The translations under genes were made by a program, and so were the position numbers. The notes under the pieces were generated by a model, which made no database searches, was not told where the DNA came from, and saw nothing but the letters and a program-made list of their open reading frames with translations. A stretch of 34,271 bases of DNA, taken from NCBI GenBank assembly GCA_023489275.1, contig JAMDDD010000007.1:1-34271 (forward strand), written 5' to 3'. Positions 7,478 to 14,775 of this stretch are shown here, one piece after another. This stretch comes from Actinomycetota bacterium (lineage in GTDB: Bacteria; Actinomycetota; Thermoleophilia; BMS3ABIN01). How positions within the stretch are numbered: position 1 is the first letter of the stretch; each line of letters opens with the position of its first letter.

Positions 7478-8269
7478 TCAGGTATGGCATAACTGCGACA
7501 GGTACCCGTCCAGCTTGCCAACATCGACCGGCGATTTTTTCAGGAAGCGGTCGCGGTTATCAACAATGGCGAAAAGCTCGTCGCAGTATTTTTTCAGAAA
7601 GCGCCATGTTATCTGCTGTTTGCGCCCCCAGGTGACACATACCGGGCCGGCATCCGTGTATCCGGAAAGGTACACGTAATGGCCGCCCCATGAACCCGGC
7701 CTGGCGTCCGGCCCCCAGCTGACATCCCAGGGTTTGCCCGCCGCTATCTGAGCCTGCGCCGACCGGGGGAGCAGCAGGCCGCAGCCGGCCCCCGTGAGGA
7801 GATAGACGGCCGTTCGCACTTCCGCTTCATCCGCGGCATCAACCTGGGCAAAAGCGTAAATGTTATATTTGCGGCCGGCCGCGCGCCAGCCGGCGCTTCG
7901 CCACCGCTTCAGCGAATCGAGCACCACCAGGCCGCGGTCATAAGAAGGGCCTTTGCCGCCTTCTTCCTTCCAGTACTCCCGCAGGACGTCGCCATCGGTG
8001 ATTTGAAGCGCTTTTTTCTGCTCCAGCGCCTCAAACCGGAGCGTCTGATGGGCGCGCCCGGCCATGACGCAATCGCCATGGACATCATTGCCAAACATTG
8101 GCATCCGCACCGCCGGCCGGGGATGGGCAACGTCAAAATCCCATTCTCCGGGAATCGGCGGCAGCGCTTTCAGAAACGATGCCAGCTTCAGATTGCGGCG
8201 GTCCTTTCGGGCCGGCGCCTTGCCCAGCTTGAAAAAATCATGCGCCTGGATACCCTTTGCTCTGGCCAA
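7478..8269 (-). CDS. Protein with probable papain/C39-like cysteine peptidase fold
   Basis: A 263-residue cytoplasmic protein starting at TTG, supported by AAGGAG five bases upstream. It contains FGNDVHGDCVMAGRAH (Cys67) and later SWGGHYVYLSGYTDAGPVCV (His197), then TWGRKQQITWRFLKKYCDEL. Cys in a GDC motif, His in GGH and a following TWG motif recall a family of uncharacterised actinobacterial and phage proteins with a C39/papain-like layout. Peptidase activity is inferred from these motifs and not shown. No signal peptide is visible. The basic N-terminus (MARAKGIQAHDFFKLGKAPARKDRRNLKL) may bind nucleic acid or a partner. No neighbour clarifies its role. Confidence 0.7.
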   Translation of the reverse strand: MARAKGIQAHDFFKLGKAPARKDRRNLKLASFLKALPPIPGEWDFDVAHPRPAVRMPMFGNDVHGDCVMAGRAHQTLRFEALEQKKALQITDGDVLREYWKEEGGKGPSYDRGLVVLDSLKRWRSAGWRAAGRKYNIYAFAQVDAADEAEVRTAVYLLTGAGCGLLLPRSAQAQIAAGKPWDVSWGPDARPGSWGGHYVYLSGYTDAGPVCVTWGRKQQITWRFLKKYCDELFAIVDNRDRFLKKSPVDVGKLDGYLSQLCHT

Positions 8270-8404
8270 CTGAGCTCCTTCTTGTCAATTGGATGCTTAA
8301 GCTGTGTCTGGCCATTAACTTATATGCTCAGGGTGCGAGCGTAAAGAGGGGGTGCGGCCAGTCTGAGGGGCAATTGAGGCCAAAAACGAGACGCTCATGA
8401 TTCT

Positions 8405-9313
8405 TCAGATCTGCGCCTGCGCCAGCCAGCCGGGATTCCAGTAAGTGCCGTCGTAGCCATGCGTGGTCTTGTATCCCTCGAATCGTCCGCCGATCGCAAG
8501 AGGGGCGGCCCGCTTTTCGAGCCTTTTCATCTCCGCCGGACCGAACGGGACAAAATCTACCGCCGCCTGCAGCGCCTGGTCAAGATCGGCGGGCGACTCC
8601 ATCCCGTTGATAACGGTATCCACCGGCAGGCTCATCACATACCTGAGCGCCGCCACCCCGTCAGTCCAACCGGCGGTAAAAAATTCTCCGGCGGCCAGGG
8701 GCTTCATCGCCAGCACCCCGATGCCGCGTTGCCGAAGCACCGGCAGCACCTGTTTCTGAAAGCTGTTGAAACGGGCGTCGAGCAGGTTGAGCGGCATCTG
8801 CACCGCATCCCAGGCAAAGCCCTGGTCCAGCATCCGCAAATGGATGCGCGGATCCTTGTGGCCGGTGAATCCGATATGCCTGATCTTGCCTTCCCGGCGC
8901 GCCTCTTCCAGGGCTTCGATGGCGCCCCCCGGAGCAAATATCCGCTCCGGATCGTCCGGGTGGATTACCTCATGTATCTGCATCAAGTCAACATGATCCG
9001 TCCGGAGCCTCCGCAGGCTCTGATCGATCTGAGCGGCTGCCGCCCGGCGGGTGCGGCCGTCGATTTTTGTCATCAGAAAGACCCTGGACCGGTAGCCGCC
9101 GGCAAGGGCTTCCCCCATCCACTCTTCGCTGCGGCCGCCGTGATAATCCCAGCAGTTGTCCAGAAATGTAATACCTCGGTCAATGGCCGCGCGGATCAGC
9201 CTAACCGCCGCCCGCCGGCTCCCCGGCCCGACGAGATGGGCTCCGCCCATGCCAATGATGGAAATATCCCGCCCCGTGCTCCCGAGACTTCTTTTCGGAA
9301 TTTCGCCATCCAT
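8405..9313 (-). CDS. Aldo/keto reductase
   Basis: A 302-residue NAD(P)H-dependent oxidoreductase of the aldo/keto reductase superfamily, with a TIM barrel and no metal. The catalytic tetrad is visible: Asp52 and Tyr57 in FLDNCWDYHGG, Lys83 in MTKID, His114 in QIHEV. Late barrel segments GIGVLAMKPLAAGEF and VINGMESPADLDQAL also fit. The start was set at the ATG at 9313 (MDGEIPKRSLGSTG, the usual family opening). The longer upstream reading to 9442 would run across the divergent promoter region and looks unrelated. The ribosome site is weak. The gene is divergent from the GerW-like pair; its substrate cannot be predicted. Confidence 0.9.
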   Translation of the reverse strand: MDGEIPKRSLGSTGRDISIIGMGGAHLVGPGSRRAAVRLIRAAIDRGITFLDNCWDYHGGRSEEWMGEALAGGYRSRVFLMTKIDGRTRRAAAAQIDQSLRRLRTDHVDLMQIHEVIHPDDPERIFAPGGAIEALEEARREGKIRHIGFTGHKDPRIHLRMLDQGFAWDAVQMPLNLLDARFNSFQKQVLPVLRQRGIGVLAMKPLAAGEFFTAGWTDGVAALRYVMSLPVDTVINGMESPADLDQALQAAVDFVPFGPAEMKRLEKRAAPLAIGGRFEGYKTTHGYDGTYWNPGWLAQAQI

Positions 9314-9446
9314 GGTTTTCTTTGCATCTACCCGATTGTTTTTTAATTTTATCCAGAATCCGGCATCCGCAATCCAGCCTTCGATTGCCCGCGTTATTTT
9401 CCGGGCAAAGGGGGCATAGTATTCGAAAGCGGCACGGACCAATTAA

Positions 9447-9746
9447 ATGCGCATGTTTGCGAGAAACATTATTTCCGGAGATCCGGTAAACGCCGGCGGG
9501 AAGACCTTGATCCCTGAAGCAAAAAGGATTACGGTGCGTCTTCCCCGCCGGAACCCGCGCGCCGCCCGTGGCATGGTGCGGGCGAGGCCGGCGGCGATTC
9601 TGGCCGTAGAGCCCGGGCTCCCGGTTTCACGGATTCGGATCAATGATGCCACTCGCAGGGCGCAGGTCCTCATTGTCCTGGCAACAGCCGGGGTGGCGCT
9701 GCTGCTGAGGACACCGCGCCGGCAGCACGACCGGCTGATCGGTTGA
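9447..9746 (+). CDS. Divergent GerW/YtfJ-like paralogue with Arg-rich centre
   Basis: This 99-residue protein aligns by eye along its length with the GerW-family protein encoded just downstream. ISGDPVNAGGKTLIPEAK matches VYGKPVEAGDTKIIPAAQ, RARPAAILAVEPG matches SRPVAAVVASPQG, and INDATRRAQVLIVLATAGVALLL matches IDKTRIAMTAMIAGAFILF. The Gly-rich middle of GerW is replaced by a shorter Arg/Pro stretch (VRLPRRNPRAARGMVRARP). A C-terminal hydrophobic helix suggests membrane association. The function is unknown. ATGs at 9447 and 9453 are both possible, without a clear ribosome site. It is probably cotranscribed with the next gene (58-base gap). The paralogy supports this being a real gene. Confidence 0.6.
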   Translation: MRMFARNIISGDPVNAGGKTLIPEAKRITVRLPRRNPRAARGMVRARPAAILAVEPGLPVSRIRINDATRRAQVLIVLATAGVALLLRTPRRQHDRLIG

Positions 9747-9804
9747 AAGCCAGTGAGCGACTATGTGTCTCAGAAATAAAGATATATCAGGAAGGAAGGG
9801 TTCC

Positions 9805-10212
9805 ATGAATGAAGAATCTTCATCAATAGCAACTGAAGAAAACCAGAGCAAAACCCTGGAGATGACAGAAGAGACTCTCGACAAATTTCTGAAAACCGTC
9901 AGCGTCGATTCCGTTTACGGGAAGCCGGTCGAGGCAGGTGACACCAAGATCATTCCAGCGGCTCAAGTGATGGGCGGCCTGGGATTCGGCTCCGGTTTTG
10001 GTTACGGGCGGCATGGAAACAGCCATGAGGCGGGTGAGGGCGGCGGCAGCGGCGGCGGGGGCCGCTCCATGTCCCGGCCGGTGGCGGCAGTGGTTGCCTC
10101 ACCGCAGGGCGTTCGAGTAGAGCCGGTAATTGACAAGACGAGAATCGCGATGACGGCGATGATTGCCGGCGCTTTTATACTGTTCACCACCATCAGAAAG
10201 ATTCTGTCCTAG
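9805..10212 (+). CDS. GerW (YtfJ) family protein
   Basis: A 135-residue protein with the GerW/YtfJ layout: a helical start (MTEETLDKFLKTVSVDSVYG), the GKPVEAGDTKIIPAAQVMGG core, a Gly-rich segment (GLGFGSGFGYG, then GEGGGSGGGGRS), SRPVAAVVASPQGVRVEPVID, and a C-terminal hydrophobic segment (TAMIAGAFILFTTI). In Bacillus the family acts in spore germination, but members are also common in non-sporulating Actinobacteria and Chloroflexi, where their role is unknown; no other sporulation gene is visible here. The start at 9805 was chosen over 9763 because GGAAGGAAGGG lies just upstream. It is followed by bacterioferritin 53 bases downstream. Confidence 0.88.
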   Translation: MNEESSSIATEENQSKTLEMTEETLDKFLKTVSVDSVYGKPVEAGDTKIIPAAQVMGGLGFGSGFGYGRHGNSHEAGEGGGSGGGGRSMSRPVAAVVASPQGVRVEPVIDKTRIAMTAMIAGAFILFTTIRKILS

Positions 10213-10265
10213 GCCGGCAGCGCGGCCTGACTGATGAATTTCAAAAACCGTTAAGGAGACTGGCT

Positions 10266-10820
10266 ATGGAAGGAACCAGCACTGAGAGCAACCGGCAAAA
10301 GGTGATCGACGCGCTTAATACTGCCCGGAGCCTTGAGTTGAACGCGATCGCGCAGTACATGAACCATCATTACAACCTGGCCAACATGGATTACGGCGAC
10401 ATGGCAATGAACATCAAGCTGATCGCCATTGACGAGATGCGTCACGCGGAATTGTTCGCCGAGCGCATCAAGGAGCTCGGCGGCGAGCCCACGGTGTCAC
10501 CCGGCGGCAAGCCGGCCAAGGACGGCGAGGTCGCGTTCATGTTTGACTCCAATACCAGCCTTGAGAACGGCGCTATCGAAGCTTATAACAGCTTCGTTCA
10601 GGTCTGCCGCGCCAGCGGCGACCACGCCAGCGCCCGGCTGTTTGAGCAAATAATCGACGACGAACAGGCACATTTCAACTACTTTGACAGCGTCCGGGAC
10701 CATATCGCCAGCCTCGGCGATACCTTTCTGGCCCGTATCGCCGGGACGCCATCGGCGACCGGCATTGTCTACCAGGGTTTTGTCGACCGGTTAAACGCCG
10801 GCGGCGGGGGAGCCGCATAG
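10266..10820 (+). CDS. bfr: Bacterioferritin / ferritin-like diiron protein
   Basis: A 184-residue four-helix ferritin-like protein for iron oxidation and storage in the cytoplasm. Predicted diiron ligands are Glu24 (LELNAIAQY), Glu57 and His60 (IDEMRH), Glu105 (GAIEAYNSF), and Glu133 and His136 (DDEQAH), matching the spacing in bacterioferritins. Met58 occupies the position of the heme-ligating Met of Escherichia coli Bfr, so heme binding is plausible. A Gly/Ala-rich tail (LNAGGGGAA) ends the protein. TAAGGAGAC precedes the ATG. It probably ends the GerW-like operon. With FeoB and a DtxR-type regulator elsewhere in the window it would complete uptake, sensing and storage of iron. Confidence 0.92.
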   Translation: MEGTSTESNRQKVIDALNTARSLELNAIAQYMNHHYNLANMDYGDMAMNIKLIAIDEMRHAELFAERIKELGGEPTVSPGGKPAKDGEVAFMFDSNTSLENGAIEAYNSFVQVCRASGDHASARLFEQIIDDEQAHFNYFDSVRDHIASLGDTFLARIAGTPSATGIVYQGFVDRLNAGGGGAA

Positions 10821-10907
10821 ATCAACGGGTACCGGATCCTGGCTATCGGACTTTGGCTGTTGGACCTTGGCTGGAATCATTTTGATGCAGCTTCATTTTA
10901 ATCAAGG

Positions 10908-10938
10908 TCCGGGGCCTTGGGCCCGGAGCCCGATTTTT
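10908..10938 (+). terminator. Probable intrinsic terminator after bacterioferritin
   Basis: TCCGGGGCC (10908-10916) pairs with GGCCCGGA (10920-10927) across TTG with one bulged G; ATTTTT follows at 10933-10938 after a 5-base gap. The 14-base imperfect direct repeat at 10848-10875 (GGACTTTGGCTGTT, then GGACCTTGGCTGGA) lies just upstream. Nothing else was found in this gap. Confidence 0.5.
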
Positions 10939-11067
10939 AAATCCTCTTCCATGCTCTTTTCGCAAGGCCTCGCAACGACCAACCTTTTTAGGTAGATTCT
11001 TAATGGTTTTCTGTCGCGAAGAATATCCCTACAACCTCCCGGGCGGCCGCGCCTGCGGGGCCGGAAC

Positions 11068-12084
11068 ATGAAAGCACTGGTTTTCAAGGACAACGAGCTG
11101 CGGCTGGAAAGTGATTATCCCCGTCCCCGGCGATCCCGGGGGGAGGCGCTGGTGCGCGTGACCGTGGCCGGAATCTGTGCCACAGATCTGGAAATCGTCA
11201 AAGGTTATATGGAATTTGAGGGCGTCCTCGGACACGAGTTCACCGGCGTGGTCGAAGAGGACACCAGCGGACGCTGGCTGGGGAAACGGGTCGCCGGCGA
11301 GATTAACGCCGGCTGCGGCGGGTGCGGGTGGTGTGAGGCCGGACTGGCCAACCACTGCCCGGGCCGGACCGTGCTCGGCATCGCCGGCCGCGATGGCGCT
11401 TTCGCAGAGTACCTGACGCTGCCCGAAGCCAATCTGCATGCGCTTCCGGATGGGATATCCGATCAGGAGGCTGTTTTTGTGGAGCCGCTGGCGGCGGCAT
11501 TTGAAATTCTTGAGCAGGTTGACATCAGCTCGAAGGATAGCGTGTGCGTCCTCGGCGACGGCCGGCTTGGCCTGCTGACGGCGCAAGTACTGGCCGGGCG
11601 GACCGAATCGCTGCTGGCGGCCGGCCGCCACCGGGAAAAGCTGGCGATCCTGCAGGCGAGGGGAATCAAAACCGCGCTTGGCGGCGCCAGACCGGTGGGA
11701 ATAGGGAGCAAGCAGAATGTCAGCCGGTTCAATGGCGAGACCGGCGAGCAGCTTCACGAGTTCGACTTCGTCGTTGACTGCACCGGTGATGCAGGCGGGC
11801 TGGAAGCAGCGCTGGATCTGGTCAGGCCCAGGGGAACGATTATTTTAAAGACCACCGCCGCCGGGCAGCGGCCGGCCGATCTCAATCGCGTGGTCGTTGA
11901 CGAGATCACCCTGATCGGCTCGCGTTGCGGACCCTTCCCGCCGGCCATCCAGGCGCTTGCCAAAAAAGAGATTGATGTCAAAAACATGATCAGCGCCGTC
12001 TTCCCCTTTGACGAAGCGCACCGGGCCATGCGCGCCGCCGCTCAGCAGGGCGCGCTCAAGGTGCTGCTGACCATGGCAAGGTAA
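11068..12084 (+). CDS. Zinc-dependent medium-chain dehydrogenase
   Basis: A 338-residue member of the medium-chain dehydrogenase/reductase family (alcohol, threonine or sorbitol dehydrogenase-like). Catalytic zinc ligands are Cys37 (GICATD) and His56-Glu57 (GHEF). The structural zinc site has four Cys at 83, 86, 89 and 97. A Rossmann NAD(P)-binding domain begins near residue 170 (VCVLGDGRLGLLTAQV). The substrate is not predictable; the lack of a stronger family signature leaves alcohol or polyol as candidates. Start at 11068 fits the family (MKALVF), though no strong ribosome site is visible. It follows the bacterioferritin terminator, so it is probably its own unit, and it converges with ppiC. 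Confidence 0.88.
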   Translation: MKALVFKDNELRLESDYPRPRRSRGEALVRVTVAGICATDLEIVKGYMEFEGVLGHEFTGVVEEDTSGRWLGKRVAGEINAGCGGCGWCEAGLANHCPGRTVLGIAGRDGAFAEYLTLPEANLHALPDGISDQEAVFVEPLAAAFEILEQVDISSKDSVCVLGDGRLGLLTAQVLAGRTESLLAAGRHREKLAILQARGIKTALGGARPVGIGSKQNVSRFNGETGEQLHEFDFVVDCTGDAGGLEAALDLVRPRGTIILKTTAAGQRPADLNRVVVDEITLIGSRCGPFPPAIQALAKKEIDVKNMISAVFPFDEAHRAMRAAAQQGALKVLLTMAR

Positions 12085-12131
12085 GAGTGAACCGGCGGCA
12101 GGAACCTGCAGCCGGAATCAGCGGTCAGGAA

Positions 12132-12413
12132 TCAGTCGTTGCGGCTGGTAACCTCAATCAGGTGATAGCCGAACTGGGTGCGGACCGGCCCCTGAACCGT
12201 TCCGACTTCGGCGCTGAAGACAACCTCATCGAATTCGCGCACCATCTGGCCGCGTCCGAACTCGCCCAGCTCGCCGCCCCGCTGCCCGGAGGGACAGGTG
12301 GAGTGCTGCCGGGCCAGCTCGGCGAAGTCAGCTCCGGCTTCGATCTCGCTCTTCAGTTGTTCACATTTTTCCTCGCTGTCAACCAAGATGTGTCTTGCGC
12401 TTGCTTTGGCCAC
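12132..12413 (-). CDS. ppiC: Parvulin-type peptidyl-prolyl isomerase PpiC
   Basis: A small stand-alone parvulin that catalyses cis-trans isomerisation of Xaa-Pro bonds in the cytoplasm. The domain is complete: ARHILV, ADFAELARQHSTCPSGQRGGELGEF, FDEVVF, GPVRTQFGYHLIEV. The start was set at the GTG at 12413, since TGGAGGTACCG places GGAGG five bases upstream, and the product (MAKASARHILV) then has the same 93-residue length and opening as Escherichia coli PpiC. The ATG four codons upstream is part of that ribosome site. No signal peptide. It lies 143 bases downstream of the methyltransferase gene, so cotranscription is uncertain. Confidence 0.92.
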   Translation of the reverse strand: MAKASARHILVDSEEKCEQLKSEIEAGADFAELARQHSTCPSGQRGGELGEFGRGQMVREFDEVVFSAEVGTVQGPVRTQFGYHLIEVTSRND

Positions 12414-12556
12414 CGGTACCTCCATTTAATTGGTTAAGTGATCCGGATTGTAGCGCAAAATCGGGGGCCAGGGCAGGGCCGCCGTCTTTTAGGAGCGGCA
12501 AATCCGCCTGAATCCGGCGGCGAATGAGGAACAAGTCGTTTGTTAACCCGCGGCGC

Positions 12557-13141
12557 TCAGGCCCCGGCGGATTCACGCCGGTAAATTGAGATGTATGCAT
12601 ACGGGCCGGCTTTAGCCCGGCTCAGGCCGGCAAAACCGGCAGGCTCGACAAGGCTGTCCAGCTCCTCGGGCGCCAGGCGGATGTGAAGCGGCGGGCCGGG
12701 GGTCCCCGCTTCTTTGTTAAACTCGACGATTACCAGACGGCCGCCGGGCTTAAGCACCCGGGCAGCCTCGCGCAGGGCGCCGTCGCCCTTGCCGTCCTCC
12801 ACCAGATCGTGCAGGACCGTTACCATCAGGAAAACATCGGCGGCGCCGTCATCCATGGGGATATTCCTGGAAACGTCGGCAACGGCGGCGGCAAGGTTGC
12901 GCAGCCCTCCGGTGTTGATGCGCTGCCGGAGCTGCTCGATGCCTTCCGGCCAGAGATCGAAGGCATGGATGTTGCTGCCGCTGCCGGCGGTGGTTGCCAG
13001 GGCGACGGCGTAGTTGCCGATGCCGCTGCCGGCGTCAATCACAGTCTCGCCACCCTTGAGCTGAAGCTGCGCGAAAACCGCTTCCTCGTCGATGATCTCA
13101 AAACTGCTTTTGCCGGCGGCAATCGGTTTCCGGTCCGTCAT
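12557..13141 (-). CDS. Class I SAM-dependent methyltransferase
   Basis: A 194-residue methyltransferase with a Rossmann-like SAM-binding fold. Motif I is VIDAGSGIGNYAVALA near residue 35; the acidic motif II is HAFDLWPEGIE; the post-motif region has VFLMVTVLHDL, and motif III is ARVLKPGGRLVIVEF. The ending segment (APEELDSLVEPAGFAGLSRAKAGPYAYISIYRR) is typical of UbiE/COQ5-like small-molecule methyltransferases. The substrate is unknown. The gene starts 9 bases after the rhodanese stop and is surely cotranscribed with it. A link with sulfur or metalloid handling is a guess from that pairing. Confidence 0.88.
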   Translation of the reverse strand: MTDRKPIAAGKSSFEIIDEEAVFAQLQLKGGETVIDAGSGIGNYAVALATTAGSGSNIHAFDLWPEGIEQLRQRINTGGLRNLAAAVADVSRNIPMDDGAADVFLMVTVLHDLVEDGKGDGALREAARVLKPGGRLVIVEFNKEAGTPGPPLHIRLAPEELDSLVEPAGFAGLSRAKAGPYAYISIYRRESAGA

Positions 13142-13150
13142 GGTTCCAGT

Positions 13151-13501
13151 TTATCTGACCAGCGACAGGTTCGCCATCTGCCAGCCAATAACCCCGCCCA
13201 TCAGGTTATAGACATTGGAGAAGCCGCTCTGATGGAGAAACCGGCAGGCCATCTCGGAGCGGCTGCCGGTGCGGCAGCTTAAGATGATCGGCCGGTCGCC
13301 GTGCTCTTTCAGGTTTTCCAGGTGCATGCCAATCTGCCGCAGGGGGATCAATACGGCGTCGGGGATGCGGCCGTCGGCATACTCGTGCGGCTCGCGCACA
13401 TCCACGACCAGTGCGTTCTTGTCCTGCATCAGTTCATGCGCCTGCTTGGAATCTATCTGCCGGCAGCCTCCGGGCGCCGGACCAAAACCGCCAAATCTCA
13501 T
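13151..13501 (-). CDS. Single-domain rhodanese-like sulfurtransferase
   Basis: A 116-residue rhodanese domain. The active-site loop is CRTGSRS with catalytic Cys76; DVREPHEYADGRIPDAVLIPL is the conserved N-terminal motif and GGVIGWQMANL the C-terminal motif. Such proteins carry persulfide sulfur on Cys and transfer it to cellular acceptors. The first 14 residues are Gly-rich (MRFGGFGPAPGGCR) and contain an additional Cys13. ATAAGGAGATG precedes the ATG. It is the first gene of a pair with the methyltransferase, and no signal peptide is seen, so it is cytoplasmic. Confidence 0.92.
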   Translation of the reverse strand: MRFGGFGPAPGGCRQIDSKQAHELMQDKNALVVDVREPHEYADGRIPDAVLIPLRQIGMHLENLKEHGDRPIILSCRTGSRSEMACRFLHQSGFSNVYNLMGGVIGWQMANLSLVR

Positions 13502-13840
13502 ACTTTCATCTCCTTATCCAACCTAATTTCAAGTTTGTCGCACGTTTAGAAATTACCGCCGCGGTGCTTCTTCATCTGGGAGCAGTGCGAAAACGCGCAA
13601 TATGAAACTTTTCGACTCAGAAAAGGGGAAAAAGATTCACGGCGGCGCTGCCGGCTGTTTTTTCGATGCCCGCGTCCTGACCGGTGGCGCCGCATCGCCG
13701 CTTCGGCAGCCTGACTCCGGAAAGCGGAAAAAAGGAGAAAATGACCGATCCGGATCATTGCTTTTCCCGTAATTTCATTTTCAGACATTTGACGTTATAA
13801 TAAAGACAAATAACGCAGCCGGCGAGCATGGAGAGCTCCA
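13502..13840. other. Divergent intergenic region, rhodanese to Xre-type antitoxin
   Basis: This 339-base gap separates divergent genes. The right end has the antitoxin promoter. GATCCGGATC at 13747-13756 is a perfect 10-base palindrome. No supported coding sequence was found; the open frames here are Arg/Ser-rich and lack family character. Confidence 0.5.
13793..13815 (+). promoter_or_regulatory. -10 box and inverted repeat upstream of the Xre/RES operon
   Basis: A perfect TATAAT lies at 13796-13801. CGTTAT (13793-13798) and ATAACG (13810-13815) form a 6-base inverted repeat overlapping it, a natural place for autorepression by the antitoxin. No good -35 box is present at the expected spacing; TTTCAT at 13773 is the nearest candidate. 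Confidence 0.5.
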
Positions 13841-14272
13841 ATGCATTACAGTCACGTTGAGGAAATTCTTGGCGGCAGGAAGGTGCTCGGGCGCAGCCTC
13901 AACAGTAAAATGGATTTCATCGAGCTGGGCGGCGCCGGGATCAGTAAGGATGCTGCCTCCCATCTGGCCAGGTATCTGTCGCTTTCAATTGCCGGCATGG
14001 CGAAGATGCTGCCGGTTACCGCTCGCACCCTGCAGAGGTACGGAGCCAGGAAGCGTCTGAGTCAGGCTGTCAGCGAGCAGGTGCTGCAGCTTGCCGAGGT
14101 TGTCGCGGAGGGAGAGGAAATCTTCGGCGACCGGGAAAATTTCCTGGCCTGGTTGTCGTTGCCAAACAGGGCGCTCGGCAGCAGGAAGCCCATCGACCTG
14201 CTGTCTTCGCGGTTTGGCGCCGAGCTGGTCAGCGACGAGCTGGGACGCATCGCCCATGGCATTCCTGCCTAG
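13841..14272 (+). CDS. Xre/MbcA/ParS-family antitoxin (DUF2384) of a RES toxin
   Basis: A 143-residue antitoxin. A central Xre-like helix-turn-helix (SLSIAGMAKMLPVTARTLQRYGARKRLSQAVSEQVLQLAEV) is followed by the C-terminal toxin-binding domain (FGDRENFLAWLSLPNRALGSRKPIDLLSSRFGAELVSDELGRIAHG), which matches the MbcA/ParS/Xre group partnered with RES toxins. The final residues end in GIPA; in known systems the C-terminal tail blocks the toxin active site. The stop codon overlaps the toxin start by one base (TAGTG), giving translational coupling. A ribosome site (GGAGAG) lies about 7 bases upstream of the ATG. Such pairs are normally autoregulated. Confidence 0.92.
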   Translation: MHYSHVEEILGGRKVLGRSLNSKMDFIELGGAGISKDAASHLARYLSLSIAGMAKMLPVTARTLQRYGARKRLSQAVSEQVLQLAEVVAEGEEIFGDRENFLAWLSLPNRALGSRKPIDLLSSRFGAELVSDELGRIAHGIPA

Positions 14273-14733
14273 TGAAGCTCTACCGTATTGCCAAATCCCT
14301 CTATATCCGGGATTTTAGCGGCGCCGGCGCGCGCCTTTACGGCGGGCGATGGAACGAAAAGGGGATGCCGGTTATCTATGCTTCCGAAAGCATTTCCCTG
14401 GCCGCGCTTGAGTTCCTGGTCCATGTGCCCCTGGTGCTGGCTCCCAACGATCTGAGCATCTGCACCTTTGACTTGCCGGACGAGGCTTCAATTAACCGCT
14501 TGAGGAATTCGGCTCTTCCCAACAACTGGAAAGCAAGCCCTCCACTGCCGGAAACAATCCAAATTGGCGCAAAATGGCTGGCGGCAGGCAGAACGCTGCT
14601 GCTGGCGGTCCCCTCGGTTGTGGTCCCGGATGAGACCAATTATCTGATCAACCCTCAACACCGGGAGTTCGGGAAGGTCAGGAAGAAGATCAAACCGTTT
14701 CAGTTCGATTCAAGATTGATAAACAAGCCGTGA
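14272..14733 (+). CDS. RES-domain toxin (NAD-degrading type)
   Basis: A 153-residue RES-domain protein. The namesake residues are visible: Arg5 in LYRIAK, Glu47 in SLAALEFLV and Ser115 in LLAVPSVVV; the GGRWNEKGMPVIYASES segment is typical. Characterised RES toxins such as MbcT of Mycobacterium tuberculosis destroy NAD+, arresting growth, and are neutralised by the Xre/MbcA-type antitoxin encoded just upstream. The GTG start overlaps the antitoxin stop by one base. All visible key residues are intact, so the toxin is probably active. The insertion element begins 19 bases downstream. The NAD-degrading activity is from the family and has not been shown here. Confidence 0.93.
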   Translation: MKLYRIAKSLYIRDFSGAGARLYGGRWNEKGMPVIYASESISLAALEFLVHVPLVLAPNDLSICTFDLPDEASINRLRNSALPNNWKASPPLPETIQIGAKWLAAGRTLLLAVPSVVVPDETNYLINPQHREFGKVRKKIKPFQFDSRLINKP

Positions 14734-14751
14734 CGGCCGGCTAAAAAATTT

Positions 14752-14775
14752 TTACTGACCATTCAACTCGCTCAG
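14752..14775 (+). repeat. Left terminal inverted repeat of the IS1595-type element
   Basis: It matches the reverse complement of 15543-15566 at 23 of 24 bases. The transposase stop codon (14772-14774) lies inside it. Confidence 0.85.

Noticed and set aside
13546-13788. 80-codon minus-strand open frame in the rhodanese-antitoxin gap
   Set aside because: No ribosome site and no recognisable family; Ser/Arg-rich ending typical of chance frames.
13741-13800. Possible 19-codon peptide (MTDPDHCFSRNF...) with AAGGAG upstream
   Set aside because: The spacing to the ATG is only 3 bases, it runs through the promoter of the antitoxin, and nothing supports translation.
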